From Parastagonospora avenae f. sp. tritici 18332-5 (Eukaryota; Ascomycota; Dothideomycetes; Pleosporales; Phaeosphaeriaceae): a stretch of DNA of 64,000 bases. How positions within the stretch are numbered: position 1 is the stretch's first letter; every line of letters begins with the position of its first letter. This document shows, piece after piece, positions 44,978 through 57,932 of the stretch. The notes below the pieces were generated by a model. That model did not search any database, had not been told where the DNA came from, and was given only the letters and a program-made list of their open reading frames with translations. The DNA lies in NCBI GenBank assembly GCA_022559985.1, contig JAFJTR010000015.1:310001-374000 (forward strand), given 5' to 3'. The position numbers were made by a program, and so were the translations under genes.

Positions 44978-47900
44978 ATGTCCACCTCAATGGCTTCGAC
45001 GTTCACTGCGCCGGATCGCCGGAAGAAGGTTGTTACCTATGGCAAATCATCGCGTCTGCCATCCACACAGGCCCCTGCACCGAGCAATGACACGCCCTCT
45101 CCCGAACGACCGCGCAAACAGTCTACTGTCCTACACGCGTCTCTGAGCAAGGCTGGAGGCATGACTAGTGCAAAGCTTTCCAAGCCTGCTTCACGCGACA
45201 CGCCAGCGCCATTGGACATATTCGACGTGCCCTCGGACGACGAATTTACTGTATTTGCACCAGCAGCCACCAAGAAGCCTCTTGCGAAGCGTCGGACCCC
45301 CGAAATACGGACCAAGAACCCTGCTGCCAATGGCAAAACACAAGAGTCTATCCGGCCAACAGACAAGATGCTGAAAACCTCGCGTACGGTCGAGCCAGTA
45401 AAGTCGACAGCCTCTTCTGCGGTAAAGAAATCGGAGGGACCAGTGCAGTCCACAAGGGCACCATCAGTACCGGCTGCACAGGCATCGAGGCGCGGGAAGA
45501 CACCACAACCAACATCGACTCTGGAGAAAGATGGTGGAAACGATCAGGCTCCGCAACGTACAATTGCGAAGGTCAAGACCAAGCCAGTTGCCCAACTGAA
45601 GAAGCCCACAGTACTGCTACCGCCAGCGCAACAAGCTACCAAGGAAAAGCCTGCATTGTCTACCAGGAGTGGCGCGGCGAAAACTTCGAACGAGCTACCG
45701 CGAGATCTTGACGTATTCGATATGCCCTGTTCGGACGACGAATCGCGCCTACCCACTCCCAAACCATCGAGACGAGTACCGCCAGTAGCCCGCAAAGAGC
45801 CGGCGCCTTCGAAAAAAGCGGCTTCAGGCGACGCTGCCAAAGAACAGACTGGATCGGATTCCTCGGCGGCGGCGAAGAAGCGAAAGCGACGAGGCTCTGC
45901 CTCATCTACAAACGGAGTGAAACAGCCGGGCGCTCAGAGAGTCGAGCAATCACAACCTCTGCGTCGCGCCAAGTCCCAGAAGAAGACAGACACTACATCC
46001 CCGGGGCGCGAGCCGTCTCTTGTCTCTTCTGCAGTCACAGCAATTGCGACTCAACCTGCGGCAACCCTCGCCGACAAGCCACGAAGGACTCGCACGCGCA
46101 CTATTCCGCTGCTCTCATCATATTCAAGTGCGAAGACACAATCCTCACCAGCCACTCTGCACAGCATGGTGCCCAAGACCGCCGCATCGATAATTTCTCC
46201 CATCACTGAGATGCCGGATGCAACATCAGTGGAGGACGACACCATGTATGAGATACCGGCACCGACTACTACACCTGATCGACCTTCCTCCAATAGCATA
46301 TCTGGTTCTGTCACTCCCCGCCAGAAGGCTCTCTTTGGTAGCCTGCTTGGCGCATCTTCTGCTACTCCTTCGATGCCAAGCATTTCAAAACTACAATTGA
46401 CCGACTCCAAACCGAAGTCGCTGCTGGCGAGCCTGTCCAAGTCAAAGTCTGACCTTAGCCACAGCGCACATGCAAGGAAAACGAAGCTTATCGCAAAGTT
46501 GAAGCCTGAAGAAGACAGTTCGGACGAAGACACCAGTGAAAGTGAAAGCGACCGCGAAGCTGGCACTAAAGCAGCACCACAGCCACGCGAAATGCGCAAA
46601 GAGCAGAAAAACCCGGTCTCCAATAGTATCAGCAGATCGAATACTGTCAATGTATCGGATGAAATGGATCTGGATGATGAGGTCGTAGCAGATACTCAAA
46701 CATCACAGACATCTGGTTTTGGCCATCGACCGAAGTTCACGTATGCCACTCAACGCTCCTACTTGCAGGAGGCCAACCCAGACGATGAGTTCTTCATGTC
46801 AATGGACATGGACGACCAAATGGCCACCGCTTCGCAATCAAGAGATAGCCAAACTGAGGATGAAGAGGAGGCCAGTCAGGCTCGAGGCATGCACGAGCTC
46901 AGAAGACAGGGTCAGAATGACGGCTTCGAGCTGGAGAACATGATGTTGATCGACGACATGTCCGTCAAGTCCACAAGCAGTATTCGCCGCACCGCGTTGT
47001 TGGAGCTCTGCGGCAAGATGGCAGAGCCAACGTTTACTCATTCGCTGATGGAGTCTTCATTAGCTCAACAGTTTTTGAAGAACCTGGCCTCGAACGGCGA
47101 AATCGCCTTCGACTTTGCTGCGGCTTTGGCTACAGTTTTCATGCTCAAGGCCAGCCCTACCTTCACTGTCTTGGACCAAATACGTCATTCCGATCTCCTA
47201 TCCTCGTTGGAGAAGCTCATAGACAACGAGAACGACATTCAGAAGATCGCGAAGAATCGCAAGACGAACTTGTCGAAAATTGCATATGAGTCAGTAGTTG
47301 AATTGCGCTCAACAGCCTTGGCTAGCAAAATCTGGGCTCCTTCGAAGCCGGAGACTATGTCGCCGCAGCTTGTCGCTCTCAAAGCTTTGGATATGTTGGT
47401 ACTTGGGCTCCGAGAAGTTGGCGACAAGGACGCGATCATTACCTCAGAGACCCTTACCAAGTTGATAGACTTGGCGAACAGTGTTGCAGAACGCTATACG
47501 GCGGGCAAAGGAGCAACAGATGACAAAATCGTGATGCCCTCTATCTTCTCAACGTTGGAGGCCGTCTCATTGGCGAAGCAAAAGCAACTTGCCTGGTCAG
47601 CTCGCATGATGCAACGTCTCGCAGCATCGATGGCATATACCTTCCAGACTACTGGGGATTTTGCCTTGGTCACAATGGCTGTCAAGCTCTGCATGAATCT
47701 GACGAACAACAAACCGAAGGCTTGTCAGCAGTTCTCTGGACCGGGATTCGTTCAGTCTCTCACGCAGTCAATTGTGGACCTTGCAGAGCTTCTACAACAC
47801 GATCTGGAAGCGGAGGAACGCACCCAAGTATTGGATACGTTCATTTTGAGCTTAGGCGCCATGATCAACCTTACCGAACATAGCGATCAGGCGAGACTGA

Positions 47901-48309
47901 ATGTCGACAATGGCATAGACTTGCTTGAGAGACTTGTCGAGACCTTTGTGGAGGGTTCAGCCAGAACTACACAGGTAAACTTTTGTCGACCCAGAAAGGA
48001 TGAGATCAATGCTAACAGTACCAGGCCAATTCCATGGAAGAGTCTCAGTCTAGTGTAGCTGTCGGCTATCTCAGCGTTCTCGTTGGCAACCTGTGTCTGA
48101 ACGAATCCATCAAGGCCAAGGTTCGCGCGCGACTACCGGGCGGCGAACTCACAACCCTTGTAGACAAGATCAAGGAGTTTGTACGAGTCCATGAACACGC
48201 CAATCGTAAAGCAAAGCAATACGAAGGCGAAGAGGGTCAAGAGACCTGGCAAAATTACACGGCGCGTATTATGCTCGTTGTTGAGCAGCTTGAAATGGCG
48301 GGACACTAA
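44978..48309 (+). CDS. WAPL-like cohesin release factor
   Basis: Exons 44978-47974 and 48025-48309 give 1093 residues. The N-terminal ~650 residues are disordered and basic/Ser-rich, with two copies of an acidic motif, DIFDVPSDDE and DVFDMPCSDDE. The C-terminal third is helical and resembles the WAPL domain: RRTALLELCGKMAEPTFTHS, then AQQFLKNLASNGEIAFDFAA, LKALDMLVLGLRE, and after the intron VAVGYLSVLVGNLCLNE. WAPL/Rad61 binds Pds5 and opens the cohesin ring. Family membership rests on the C-terminal pattern, so the orthology call is good but not certain. The intron has CTAAC and CAG and joins TTQ to ANSMEES. Confidence 0.75.
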
Positions 48310-49471
48310 ACAGGCTGCTCGCCAAGCGGCTGATGTTGTCGGACATGCAGTGTTCACCGTCTGCAAAGACGGCTACACAATTTCCTGTTTCCTTTTGGGC
48401 TTTAGCCCGGTTTGCTCATCATTGGGTAGTATCGACCGTGTCATTGGCGTTGGGCATTTTATGGTTACACGATACCCCAGACTTTTGAATGCGCAGAAAT
48501 TACCGGAAGGATTGGGCCTCATGGCAACCCAGGATAGCAAGTGACCGAGGTGGATACCGGCAGAAGCATGCGAAGTTTAGGCTAGCAAATCTGCCGGTGC
48601 ATAGCAGAGAACACAGACTTGACTACATATTCACATGCTACAAACTGCGATCGAGCAGCTATGTGATCGATGGTCTTGAACACGGCTAATTGGGTGCCTG
48701 CACATCCCGTATTCGGAAGGCTGCCTCGACCCCGGAATTCGGTAGGCATGACGCAGCCGGCTTGTGCTACCGACTTCTTTGATACGCGCAACAATTTACA
48801 ACATCTTCCTCGAGCGTTCTGTGCGGCAAGTCGCAATTTTAGGAACCCTGCTCTGGACGTCCGGACCCTGCCTGGCATGGTTCGGGTAAAGTGAGCACTG
48901 GGGCTGGCTGCAGACGAGAGTTAGTTTTCTCGCAGCTCCGATATTTTGCTCGCTGTCTTGTCGTCTTGGTTCGCTGTATGGGTGTGCTGGAGTGGCCGCT
49001 AGACCCAGCATAATTGACATCACGTAAATAGATTGCCTGGGATTCGTCCATTGCTAGCATATGTACACTACCAGACCCTTAGACGTCGCCCAAACGTCCA
49101 CATGTGGATGTCACGCCTACAAGTCCCGGACTCGATCCTGCAACAGGCATGACGGCATAAGCACGCGGCCTGGACTTTTTTTGTGAAGCACTATTTCTCA
49201 AGATACTTCGCTGCAGTTGCTCTTCGGTTGCAACATTTTCGTGCTCGACTCGAGTCGCTGTCATTGACGAAGCTTAATTCGTTCGTCTTACCTTCTTGGT
49301 GTCACCTGCGGCTAGACGGCGTCATTCCGAGCAGACTAGCTTGTACCGGAAAACGCAAGGAGCAAGCGCATCCCAGGCAGCTACGTCTCAGCGATCGACT
49401 GAGACAGCCAAACTTCAACACTGGCGAGTCGATCGGCTTCCACACGACCTCACCAGAAAGCCAGCAGCAAG
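48310..49471. other. Intergenic, Rheb upstream region
   Basis: A 1.16-kb spacer without a supported gene or RNA. Confidence 0.45.
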
Positions 49472-50344
49472 ATGCCGGCTCCCAAGCAGAGAAAAGTGGC
49501 CATTGTCGGCAGCAGGGCCGTCGGTGAGTGCTCGTCAAAAGTGCTTCAGCTTGCGCGTTCCGAAGCATGTGAGAAGTACCCAACTGACAAACGGCGCAGG
49601 CAAGTCGAGTCTGACGGTGCAGTTCGTCGACGGCCACTTTGTCGACAGCTACTATCCAACTATTGAGAACACGTTCAGCAAGATGATTCGTTACAAGAAC
49701 CAGGACTTTGCAACGGAGATTATCGATACTGCTGGCCAGGTACTTGAGGATTTCTTTCTCCCCGCATCGCGTCGCGATCTCCATGCCCCACCAAAATCAT
49801 GCAGCACCCACACCACCTGTACGGTCCTTTTATGCCTGCTCAAGTCGAGATCAAGGATAGTGTGAGCCATTGACTGACATTGTGTTGCTCAAGGATGAGT
49901 ACAGTATCCTCAACTCGAAACATTTCATCGGCATCCATGGCTATGTGATCGTCTACTCAGTCGCTAGCAAGCAGAGCTTCGAAATGGCGCGCGTAATCCG
50001 CGATAAGATTTTGAATCACCTGGTAAATACCGCTCCTATCCAGCAGTATACCTAATCTGCGCTCCTTTACAGAGCAAATGCAGAGACTGACCACGCAACA
50101 CCAGGCCGTCGACTGGGTGCCCATTGTAATCGTCGGCAACAAATCCGATCTCCGCCCCGAACAGCGTCAAGTCACGCCAGAAGACGGCAAAGCCCTCGCC
50201 GAAGAGTTCAAGTGCGCGTGGACCGAGGCCAGCGCGCGCTACAACGAGAACGTACTCAAGGCTTTCGAGCTCATAATCTCGGAGGTGGAGAGGAGCCAAA
50301 ACCCGAGTGAGCCCGCTGGCGGAAGCAAGTGCACCGTCATGTAG
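49472..50344 (+). CDS. RHB1: Rheb-type small GTPase
   Basis: Exons 49472-49523, 49600-49739, 49894-50022, 50105-50344 give 186 residues. Rheb activates TORC1 on vacuolar/lysosomal membranes when GTP-bound. The P-loop reads VGSRAVGKSS, with the arginine at the Ras Gly12 position that marks Rheb. The effector region is FVDSYYPTIENTF, G3 is DTAGQDEY, G4 is VGNKSDL, and the C-terminus CTVM is a CaaX farnesylation box. The second intron is unusually long for this window (154 nt). Confidence 0.95.
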
Positions 50345-51098
50345 AAGCATTGACTGACGTGCGCTCTTCGAAGATATGCCCGGCGGCGGCAAGTTCCCTC
50401 GAGACGTACTTGAACAAGAGGAACGAGAGCAGAGAGAAGGGAGTTGGCGGGGACGGCTGTACAACGGATGCAGCCCCCATTGAGCGACCCGTGAAAGAAC
50501 GTTGTTTCATGGACATATGTTGAGTGTAGACGGCATAGACGGTCGGGTGGCTTTTGGCTTATCTCTTACCCTCTACGGAGGTCTAATGGTGTAATCGCGT
50601 TTGAGCGAAGGCGTAATGAGCAGGTTTGGTTTTATACATGGGCATCATGGCCTTGTGTCTATTGATCTCAATAGAAGGTACAGATGGGTTACGAAGAATG
50701 AATTGTTATCTCTGGGCAGGTCCTCGCTCCCTCGGCACTGCCGTCATCAGCTGCACACACCGTTTGATGCACTACCGCACCAACCACTCCTTGAACAGGC
50801 AAGTCGAAAGCTTGGACGAGAAAAGTACTGCTTTCGACGCCTGAACATGGGTTGTCAGCCTTCTTACTGACTTTGGAAGTTTGGCAAGTCGGCCGTTGAT
50901 TCTTTGCACCAGAGTGTGCTTCAAACATTCACCCCTGCATATCGGAGCACAGCCACACGCGCCACATCTGCCCCGCCATCGAACACAAACGGTGGCTGAA
51001 CCCTGACTCAAGCGCTACCACCAGAATTGTGAGTTGTTCGCGCGCGACTCTGCTCAGGAACAATTTGATTGCTGAGACATTCGACGGACTGACACAAA
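50345..51098. other. Intergenic between Rheb and seryl-tRNA synthetase
   Basis: A 0.75-kb spacer with no supported feature. Confidence 0.45.
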
Positions 51099-52635
51099 AT
51101 GTTGGACATGTAAGTTTGCACGCGTTATTATCTGCCGCCACAAATACCGACAGGCGCGAGCATTTTAAGACACGACTGACATGGAGGGGTAGCAACGACT
51201 TCATCACAGAGCGCGGGGGTGACCCAGAGAAGATCCGCGATTCGCAGCGAAAGCGCAATGCGCCCGTCGAGATTGTAGACGAGGTCATTGCCGACTTCGA
51301 GGAGCACCGACAGACACAATATGCCGCAACACAAATCGGATCCACCATCAATGCGCTGCAAAAGCAGGTGGGAGCGAAGAAGAAGGCTAAGGAGGATGCG
51401 ACCGAGCTGCTAGAGGAGATGAAGAAGCTGAAGGAGGACAAGGCGAAGAAGGAAGCAGAGGCGGCTGAGAAGCTCGTCAAGCTCAACAACAAGGCCAAAA
51501 CGATCGGAAACTACGTGTACAAGGACGTGCCCGTGTCCAACACCGAGGACGACAACGCGGTGATCAAGACATGGGCGCCCGAGAACCGCAAAGCAGAGTT
51601 CAAGTCCGACGGCATTCCACACCACGGCGTCCTCACGCGCCTCGCCGGCTACGACCCAGAGCGCGGCGTCAAAATCGTCGGCCACAGAGGCTACTGTCTC
51701 ACGGGCTACGGCCTCTTCCTCAACCTCGCGCTCATCAACTACGGCCTCGAATTCCTCTTCAACAAGGGCTACACGCCCAACCAGCCGCCCTTCTTCATGC
51801 TGCGCGACCAAATGGCCAAGACGGCGCAACTCTCCGACTTCGACGAGGAGCTGTACAAGGTCACCGAGAGCAAGGACAAGCCCGAGACGGACAAGTACCT
51901 CATTGCTACTTCCGAGCAACCCATTTCTGCACTGCATTCCGAGGAGTGGCTCGGCACCGCGGATTTGCCCATCAAGTACGCGGGCTACTCGACCAACTTC
52001 CGCAAAGAAGCTGGCTCCCACGGCAAAGACGCTTGGGGTATCTTCCGCATCCACCAGTTTGAAAAAGTCGAGCAGTTCCTCCTCACCACCCCCGAGAAAT
52101 CGTGGGAGGCGTTCGACGACATGCTCGCGACGTCCGAGGAATTCTATCAGAGCCTGGGTCTGCCGTACCAGGTGGTCGCTATCGTGTCTGGCGCGCTGAA
52201 CAATGCCGCGGCCATGAAGCGCGATCTCGAGGCGTGGTTTCCCGTCACGGGTGGCGGTGAGTACAAGGAGCTTGTGTCGATTTCGAATTGCACGGATTAC
52301 CAGACGAGGGAGTTGGAGATACGGTTTGGCGTCAAGAAGCAGACAGCGACGAGGAAGGATTACGTGCATGCGCTGAATGGCACTCGTAAGTTTGACAATT
52401 ATCCACCCACACCACGCCTAGCAGCTTCTTTGGATGCTAACAAATGTGCACAGTCTGCGCCACAGAGCGCACGCTCTGCTGCGTCCTCGAAAACTACCAG
52501 ACCCCAGACGGCTTCAATGTCCCCGAGGTGCTGCGGAAATACATCCCGGGCCAGCCGGCGTTCTTGCCGTTTGTCAAGGAGTGGAAGCAGCCGACGGAGG
52601 AGAAGAAGATCCCTGAGCGCCCGAAGCAGACTTAG
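51099..52635 (+). CDS. SES1: Cytosolic seryl-tRNA synthetase
   Basis: Exons 51099-51109, 51193-52385, 52454-52635 give 461 residues, almost the length of yeast Ses1. It charges tRNA-Ser with serine. The spliced start MLDINDFITERGGDPEKIR matches the family and shows that the first exon is 11 nt. The tRNA-binding coiled coil spans about residues 30-110. Class II motifs are present: motif 2 in YSTNFRKEAGSHGKDAWGIF, with GIFRIHQFEKVEQF, and motif 3 in TLCCVLENYQTPDGFNVP. An ATP/serine contact region reads LIATSEQPISALHSEEWL. The C-terminus has the lysine-rich eukaryotic tail (EEKKIPERPKQT). Confidence 0.95.
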
Positions 52636-52971
52636 ACATCAGGAGGGACGGGAGGAAAGGCCTGATAGCGGATACACAAAGTGTGTCAGTCACTTACGTC
52701 GGCAGTGCTGTTAGCATTAGTAGGGACTATCATGGGAGCGTGTTCAATGTGAACAGGATATACCAAAAGCAAGAAGCATATGTCAAAGACTACATCACCC
52801 GACGTTGATTCACTTGTCACATATGTAATGTTTGATATGCGATGGAATTCTTGCTAACAAATCTCATAGCCACCAAATGCAACACTTCCAACGCCCATAA
52901 TGCCTCTGGATATCCCACTCCGACAAATTAATTTTTACATAACAACACCCCTTCAATTCCTTCCTCCTCCT
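52636..52971. other. Convergent spacer SES1/AVT1
   Basis: The 3' flanks of two convergent genes; nothing else is recognised. Confidence 0.5.
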
Positions 52972-55039
52972 CTACGCCCCAATCAACTCCTTCGGCAAGC
53001 AAGCAAACACCGTGCTCACCACCGCCATGACACTACTCACGCCAATGAGCCCCCAATTCAACATGGTCTCCGTGCGCCCAATCTCCTTGCCAAAAAGCTT
53101 CAGATGGAACGCGAGCGGCAGGATGATGCAAATCGAAAAGCACGCCACGCTGCCCAGCAGCGTCATGATGCGATCGAAGCTAGGGAAGAGAATCGCAATA
53201 ACGACAAACGTGACAATTGTGCCAATGCGCAGCGAGATCTTGGCGATGCCGCGGTTGAGGCCAGACATGCCATTCATGCCCTCGGCGGCCGCGAGGGCGC
53301 GCGTGTCGAGGCCGAAGAGGACTTCGAACGTGGACACGATGGGGCGCGCGTTCAGCGGGATTTTCGTGAGCGGGATGATGGCAATGCACACTGCGATGAA
53401 GACGCTCATGCTCTTGGGATAGCCCTCGGTGAGGAAGATGTTGCTGGTGATTTCGTCGCGCACGCCGTCGCCGAACATGAGGATGCCGGCACAGGCCATG
53501 CCCGTGTCGACGAGGTACGTGAAGATGTAGGTAATGTCGACGCCGCGCCGGTATTTGTACGGGTGCCGCATGTCGCGGTAGATGTTGGGGAAGACGGAGT
53601 GCCCGCCCCAAGGGGACATGAGCAGGCCGAAGGAGAGCGGGATGGTGAGGGGGTTGGCGGGGAAGAGGTATTGCGGGGAGGGCTGGCGGATGGAGCCTGG
53701 GGAGTCGGGTTTGATCAGGCCGTCGGCCCAGACGGCGATGGTGACTGTGGGGATAGTTAGAGGGGTGTGGGGAGAGGGAGGAGGGGGGACTTACTGCCAA
53801 AGCAGGACATGACGCCGAGGATGGAGGTGAATGATAGGAAGCGAAGGGGGAGGAAACTGAGGGGGACCAGGATCACGCCGCATACAATCTTCCAGAACAG
53901 GATATCCCAGTTAGGGATCAGGGCGTCCATGCTGTCGGCGAAGAGGACGACAAGGGCGACGCATGCTGCTAGAAGTTCGAGGGAAAAGAGGATGCTGACG
54001 GCGATGCGTGCCTTGTTGCCAAATGAGACGAAGGCGAGGTCGGCGAAGGTGATGAGGGAGTTGTCCACGTCCAGACACTTTGCGAGGAGCTTCGCCGTGT
54101 AGCTTGTGACGATGGCTGACCACGCGAGGAAGACCATGCCGATGAGCCAGCCAGAATACTTCAGCGCCAAAGGCAGTGTGAGCAGTCCCACTCCGACCAA
54201 GACATTGACCGAGTTGAAGATGGTCTGCGGCAACGTCGATTGACCAACCACGACGTTGATGATGTGCCCATCCTCTTCGATGCGCTTCACAAGCAACGGC
54301 TCGCGCTGCTGCTCAGGCTCCGTGACGCCCTTCAGCTGCTGGTCGGTGAACAGGCGTCCAGCATGGCGCATCGACGACTCGTTGACACGCGCAGAGAGAC
54401 TGCCGTATCCAGTGCCATAGCTGCCCCCGAATGGCGACGAAAGCGACGGCTCAATGGTGAATATGCTCTCCCCTCTCGCTCGTGTCGCCGCACTAGGTAG
54501 CAATTGCGTCTCTTCATTGGGCGGTTGCTCCTCGTCTACCAGGGCGTTATCAGACGTTCGGCGGTCTCCTTCCTGGAGGGCTCTTCGCAGGGCTGAGCGC
54601 TGGTCGGGAGGCGTGGGCTCGGGGAGTCCTGTTCGCGGGAAGTCGGCTGAGGCATCGTCCTCGTCGTCTGTCTCGACGCGGAAGCTGGGTCGCACGGGGG
54701 TAATCTCGAAGAAGCCGGCGGCTCGCTGCCATGAGCGCGCAAAGTTGTTGATGCTGTTCACGCCACCGGCGTCACCAATAGCGCCGATTTGCTGCGAGAT
54801 GGAAGACCTGAGATTTGTTAGATTTCGTCTGCACAACCAAAAAGTGTCGCATCTACTCACCTCCGTCTGCGCAACTCGTGCGGCACCCGGGACCATGTCC
54901 CCGAGGCCGCCGTGCTTTCTCCGCTTGGTCTTCTCTCGAGGCGGTCCCACTGCACGCGACTGCCATTAGAGCCCACGGAGCCGCGGTGAACGCCCTCGTA
55001 CGTGTCCCACGTCGACGGCTGCTTTCCTCTGATATCCAT
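52972..55039 (-). CDS. AVT1: Vacuolar amino acid transporter, AVT1 type
   Basis: Exons on the minus strand: 54861-55039, 53795-54807, 52972-53744, giving 654 residues. It is a member of the amino acid/auxin permease (Aa_trans) family with about eleven membrane segments. The first ~290 residues are cytosolic, Ser/acidic-rich and poorly conserved. The membrane domain opens QTIFNSVNVLVGVGLLTLPL, the family hallmark, and continues with LLMSPWGGHSVFPNIYRDM and MLNWGLIGVSSVMAVVS. Yeast Avt1 uses the proton gradient to load neutral amino acids and histidine into the vacuole; the same role is inferred here. It is divergent from the eRF1 gene. Confidence 0.9.
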
Positions 55040-55739
55040 GGTGAAGTGTTAATTCATCGACACGTGCAAGAGCAGAAACAGGGCGCGTCAAAGACAGAGA
55101 TAAGGATAAATTGTGTGGAGTAGTGACCTAAAATTGTTGGTAAAATGCATGCAGGGGACGGGAGCTAGGTGCTGAATTCAACGAGGGCTATCGTCGGCGT
55201 AGATATTGGCGTTCGCACGTTCCATGGTCGGTCGGGGTGCCTGGGGCTTTATATCGTGGAACATGGAACATGGCCGAAAGCAAAGCATGATGTGAAGACT
55301 TCGGGAGCTTGAAGCTGCAGGTATCACGAGGGAAGGTGGCCCCGCAGCCCTCGTCATTGGTGCTGGCCGTCTGCATATTCCCGCAGCGCCCTGAATGGCC
55401 GTGCTAGCGAACGGCGGCGGTAGGGCACGGCGCCGGACAATGACTGGTCTGGCTGGTGCTGGGTGCTGCCTTGTCTGATCTGACAGCCCTGGAGTGTTGA
55501 AGAGAATAAATTCACAGACGCCAGCGCGCTGCCTTCTCTCACTGCAAAGAAGTCTGCAACACGCGACCAGCGCGCGGAACACACAGCCGCATAGCACGCT
55601 CCCACGGTCTGTCCCGCCGCCAGTCGGCTACCCTCGTCACTGCCCCTCCGCGCAGCAAGAAAATCTCTTAGGAGCCACCCCGCCATCTTACGCTCCACGC
55701 CTCACGCCCTCGCACACGGCACCACCACAAACCGCGACC
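55040..55739. other. Divergent promoter, AVT1 and eRF1
   Basis: A 0.7-kb spacer between divergent starts. No other feature is recognised. Confidence 0.45.
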
Positions 55740-57165
55740 ATGTCGTCGAAGGACCAGCAGCCCAACGACGCCGAGAAGAACATCGAGATCTGGAAGGTCA
55801 AGAAGCTGATCAAGCGTCTTGAAGCCGCCCGCGGAAATGGCACATCCATGATTTCGCTCATCATCCGTATGTGCGCCCTGCCTTGAAAAAAGAAAAGGAA
55901 AGAGCGACCAACTCACTATGCACAGCGCCCAAGGACCAGGTCTCGCGCGCTGCGAAGATGTTGGCTGAAGAATTCGTAAGATAGACAAAAAAACAGCCGA
56001 GGAAGGAAGCCACGACTAACACTCCCAGGGAACCGCCTCCAACATCAAGTCCCGTGTCAACCGTCTCTCTGTCCTGTCGGCTATTACCTCGACCCAGCAG
56101 CGCCTGAAGCTGTACTCCAAGGTCCCGCCCAATGGCCTCGTTGTCTACTGCGGTGAAATCATCACCGCAGAAGGCAAGGAGCGCAAGATCAACATCGACT
56201 TCGAGCCCTTCAAGCCCATCAACACGTCGCTGTACCTCTGTGACAACAAGTTCCACACCGAGGCCCTGAGCGAGCTGCTCGAGTCGGACCAGAAGTTTGG
56301 CTTCATCATCATGGACGGAAACGGCGCCCTCTTCGGCACCCTGTCTGGAAACACGCGTGAAATCGTCCACAAGTTCTCCGTCGATCTGCCCAAGAAGCAC
56401 GGCCGTGGTGGTCAGTCCGCCCTGCGTTTTGCCCGTCTGCGAGAGGAGAAGCGCCACAACTACGTCCGCAAGGTCGCCGAATTGGCTGTCCAGAACTTCG
56501 TCACCGCCGACAAGGTCAACGTCGCCGGCATCATTCTGGCCGGTTCCGCCGATTTCAAGAACGACCTGAACCAGTCCGACCTCTTCGACAACCGTCTGCA
56601 GTCCAAGGTCATCAAGGTTGTGGATGTGTCCTACGGAGGCGAGAACGGCTTCAACCAGGCCATCGAGCTGGCTGGAGAGACGCTCAGCAACGTCAAGTTC
56701 ATCCAGGAGAAGAAGCTCATCAACGAGTACTTTGACCACATCTCCAAGGACTCTGGCAAGGTCTGCTACGGTATCGACGACACTTTGAAGGCTTTGGAGG
56801 CTGGTGCTGCCGAGACCCTGATTGTCTTTGAGAACTTGGAGATCACCCGCTGGATTTTGAAGAGCTCCGAAGGCGCCGAGATCATCCTGCACACGACCAA
56901 GCTGCAAGAGCAGGATCGTAGCCTCTTCATGGACAAGGAGACTGGCCAGGAGATGGAGGTCATCGACCAGGGCTCCATGCTCGAGTGGCTCGCGGAGAAG
57001 TACCGCGACTTTGGTGCCAACCTCGAATTCGTCTCTGATCGTTCCTCCGAGGGCAACCAGTTCGTCAAGGGATTTGGTGGTATTGGCGCTATTCTCCGAT
57101 ATGCGCTCAACTTTGAGCAGCTTGCCGACTTCGATGATGATGAAGACGAGTTCTACGATGATTGA
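55740..57165 (+). CDS. SUP45: Peptide chain release factor eRF1
   Basis: Exons 55740-55866, 55926-55975, 56029-57165 give 437 residues. eRF1 reads all three stop codons in the ribosomal A site and triggers peptide release. Stop-codon contacts are visible as NIKS (TASNIKSRVNR) and YxCxxxF (YLCDNKF), and the catalytic GGQ lies in HGRGGQSALRFARLREEKRH. The C-terminal domain that binds eRF3 ends in an acidic DFDDDEDEFYDD. The first two introns fall in SLIIPPKDQ and LAEEFGTAS, both restored exactly by splicing. Confidence 0.96.
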
Positions 57166-57932
57166 CGGTTGTGCGCCCTCGCTGACCGCGAGGCACCGGC
57201 TCCACTCCACGCGTCGAGTGAGGGAACGTCCGGTGCCTATGCGCATGGTCAACATGACGCGTCCGGAATGAAGGCCGGAGTTGCCGAAGCTACGACACTT
57301 CGCCTCTCCAGGTTGTAGGTGGACTATGGGAGTGCTCACGGAGGGTTTGCAATGTACGTACTTTCTGAACTTGCCAGGACCTCACTAATATATGCACAGG
57401 CTGATCAAATACCCATTCTTACCACGACCCGCTCTCGCTTCAATGGAGAGGCAACAGTCTCATTCGTCGAATGTAGTCAGAACTTCGATTGATGGACTAT
57501 CTTGGCTTGACATGTGTCATGCACTGGAGACAGCAAAAGAATGGCTGTGGACAAGTATCGATTTTGCAGCAATCTCACATAGCAGGTATGGGTGGATGAA
57601 GAGGAGGCTAGTTACACCAAGATATATGCATCAGCTCGTCACTCGTTCTATTTCAGCTGAACCAATAAATTGTATTCTCGAGTTTTTGGTTGCCGTTTAA
57701 TGAGATACGTGATATATCCGAACAACATCATAACTCACCTTTGCCTGATACTACAAATCTTGAATTTCGCCAAATGTAATACCGTAATGGCATAGTGTGA
57801 ACTTGCTCAGTGCGCCCTACCAAGTACCGTTGATGCATATAGATTCCCGAGCTTAAAATCGCCGATACCGCTCCTAGAATCTAGTCCCGAACATCAAGAC
57901 GGCTGACCATCAACACACAAAACAACACAAAT
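57166..57932. other. Intergenic between eRF1 and prephenate dehydratase
   Basis: A 0.77-kb spacer. A plus-strand open frame at 57392-57700 has no family features and probably lies in the eRF1 3' region. Confidence 0.4.

Noticed and set aside
51410..52369. 319-codon minus-strand open frame
   Set aside because: It is antisense to the seryl-tRNA synthetase core and rich in Leu/Val/Glu/Arg as expected of a mirrored frame.
52900..53760. 286-codon plus-strand open frame rich in His/Asp/Glu
   Set aside because: It is antisense to the membrane domain of the AVT1-type transporter; the composition mirrors the hydrophobic codons.
55861..57339. 492-codon minus-strand open frame
   Set aside because: It is antisense to eRF1, one of the most conserved genes in the window.
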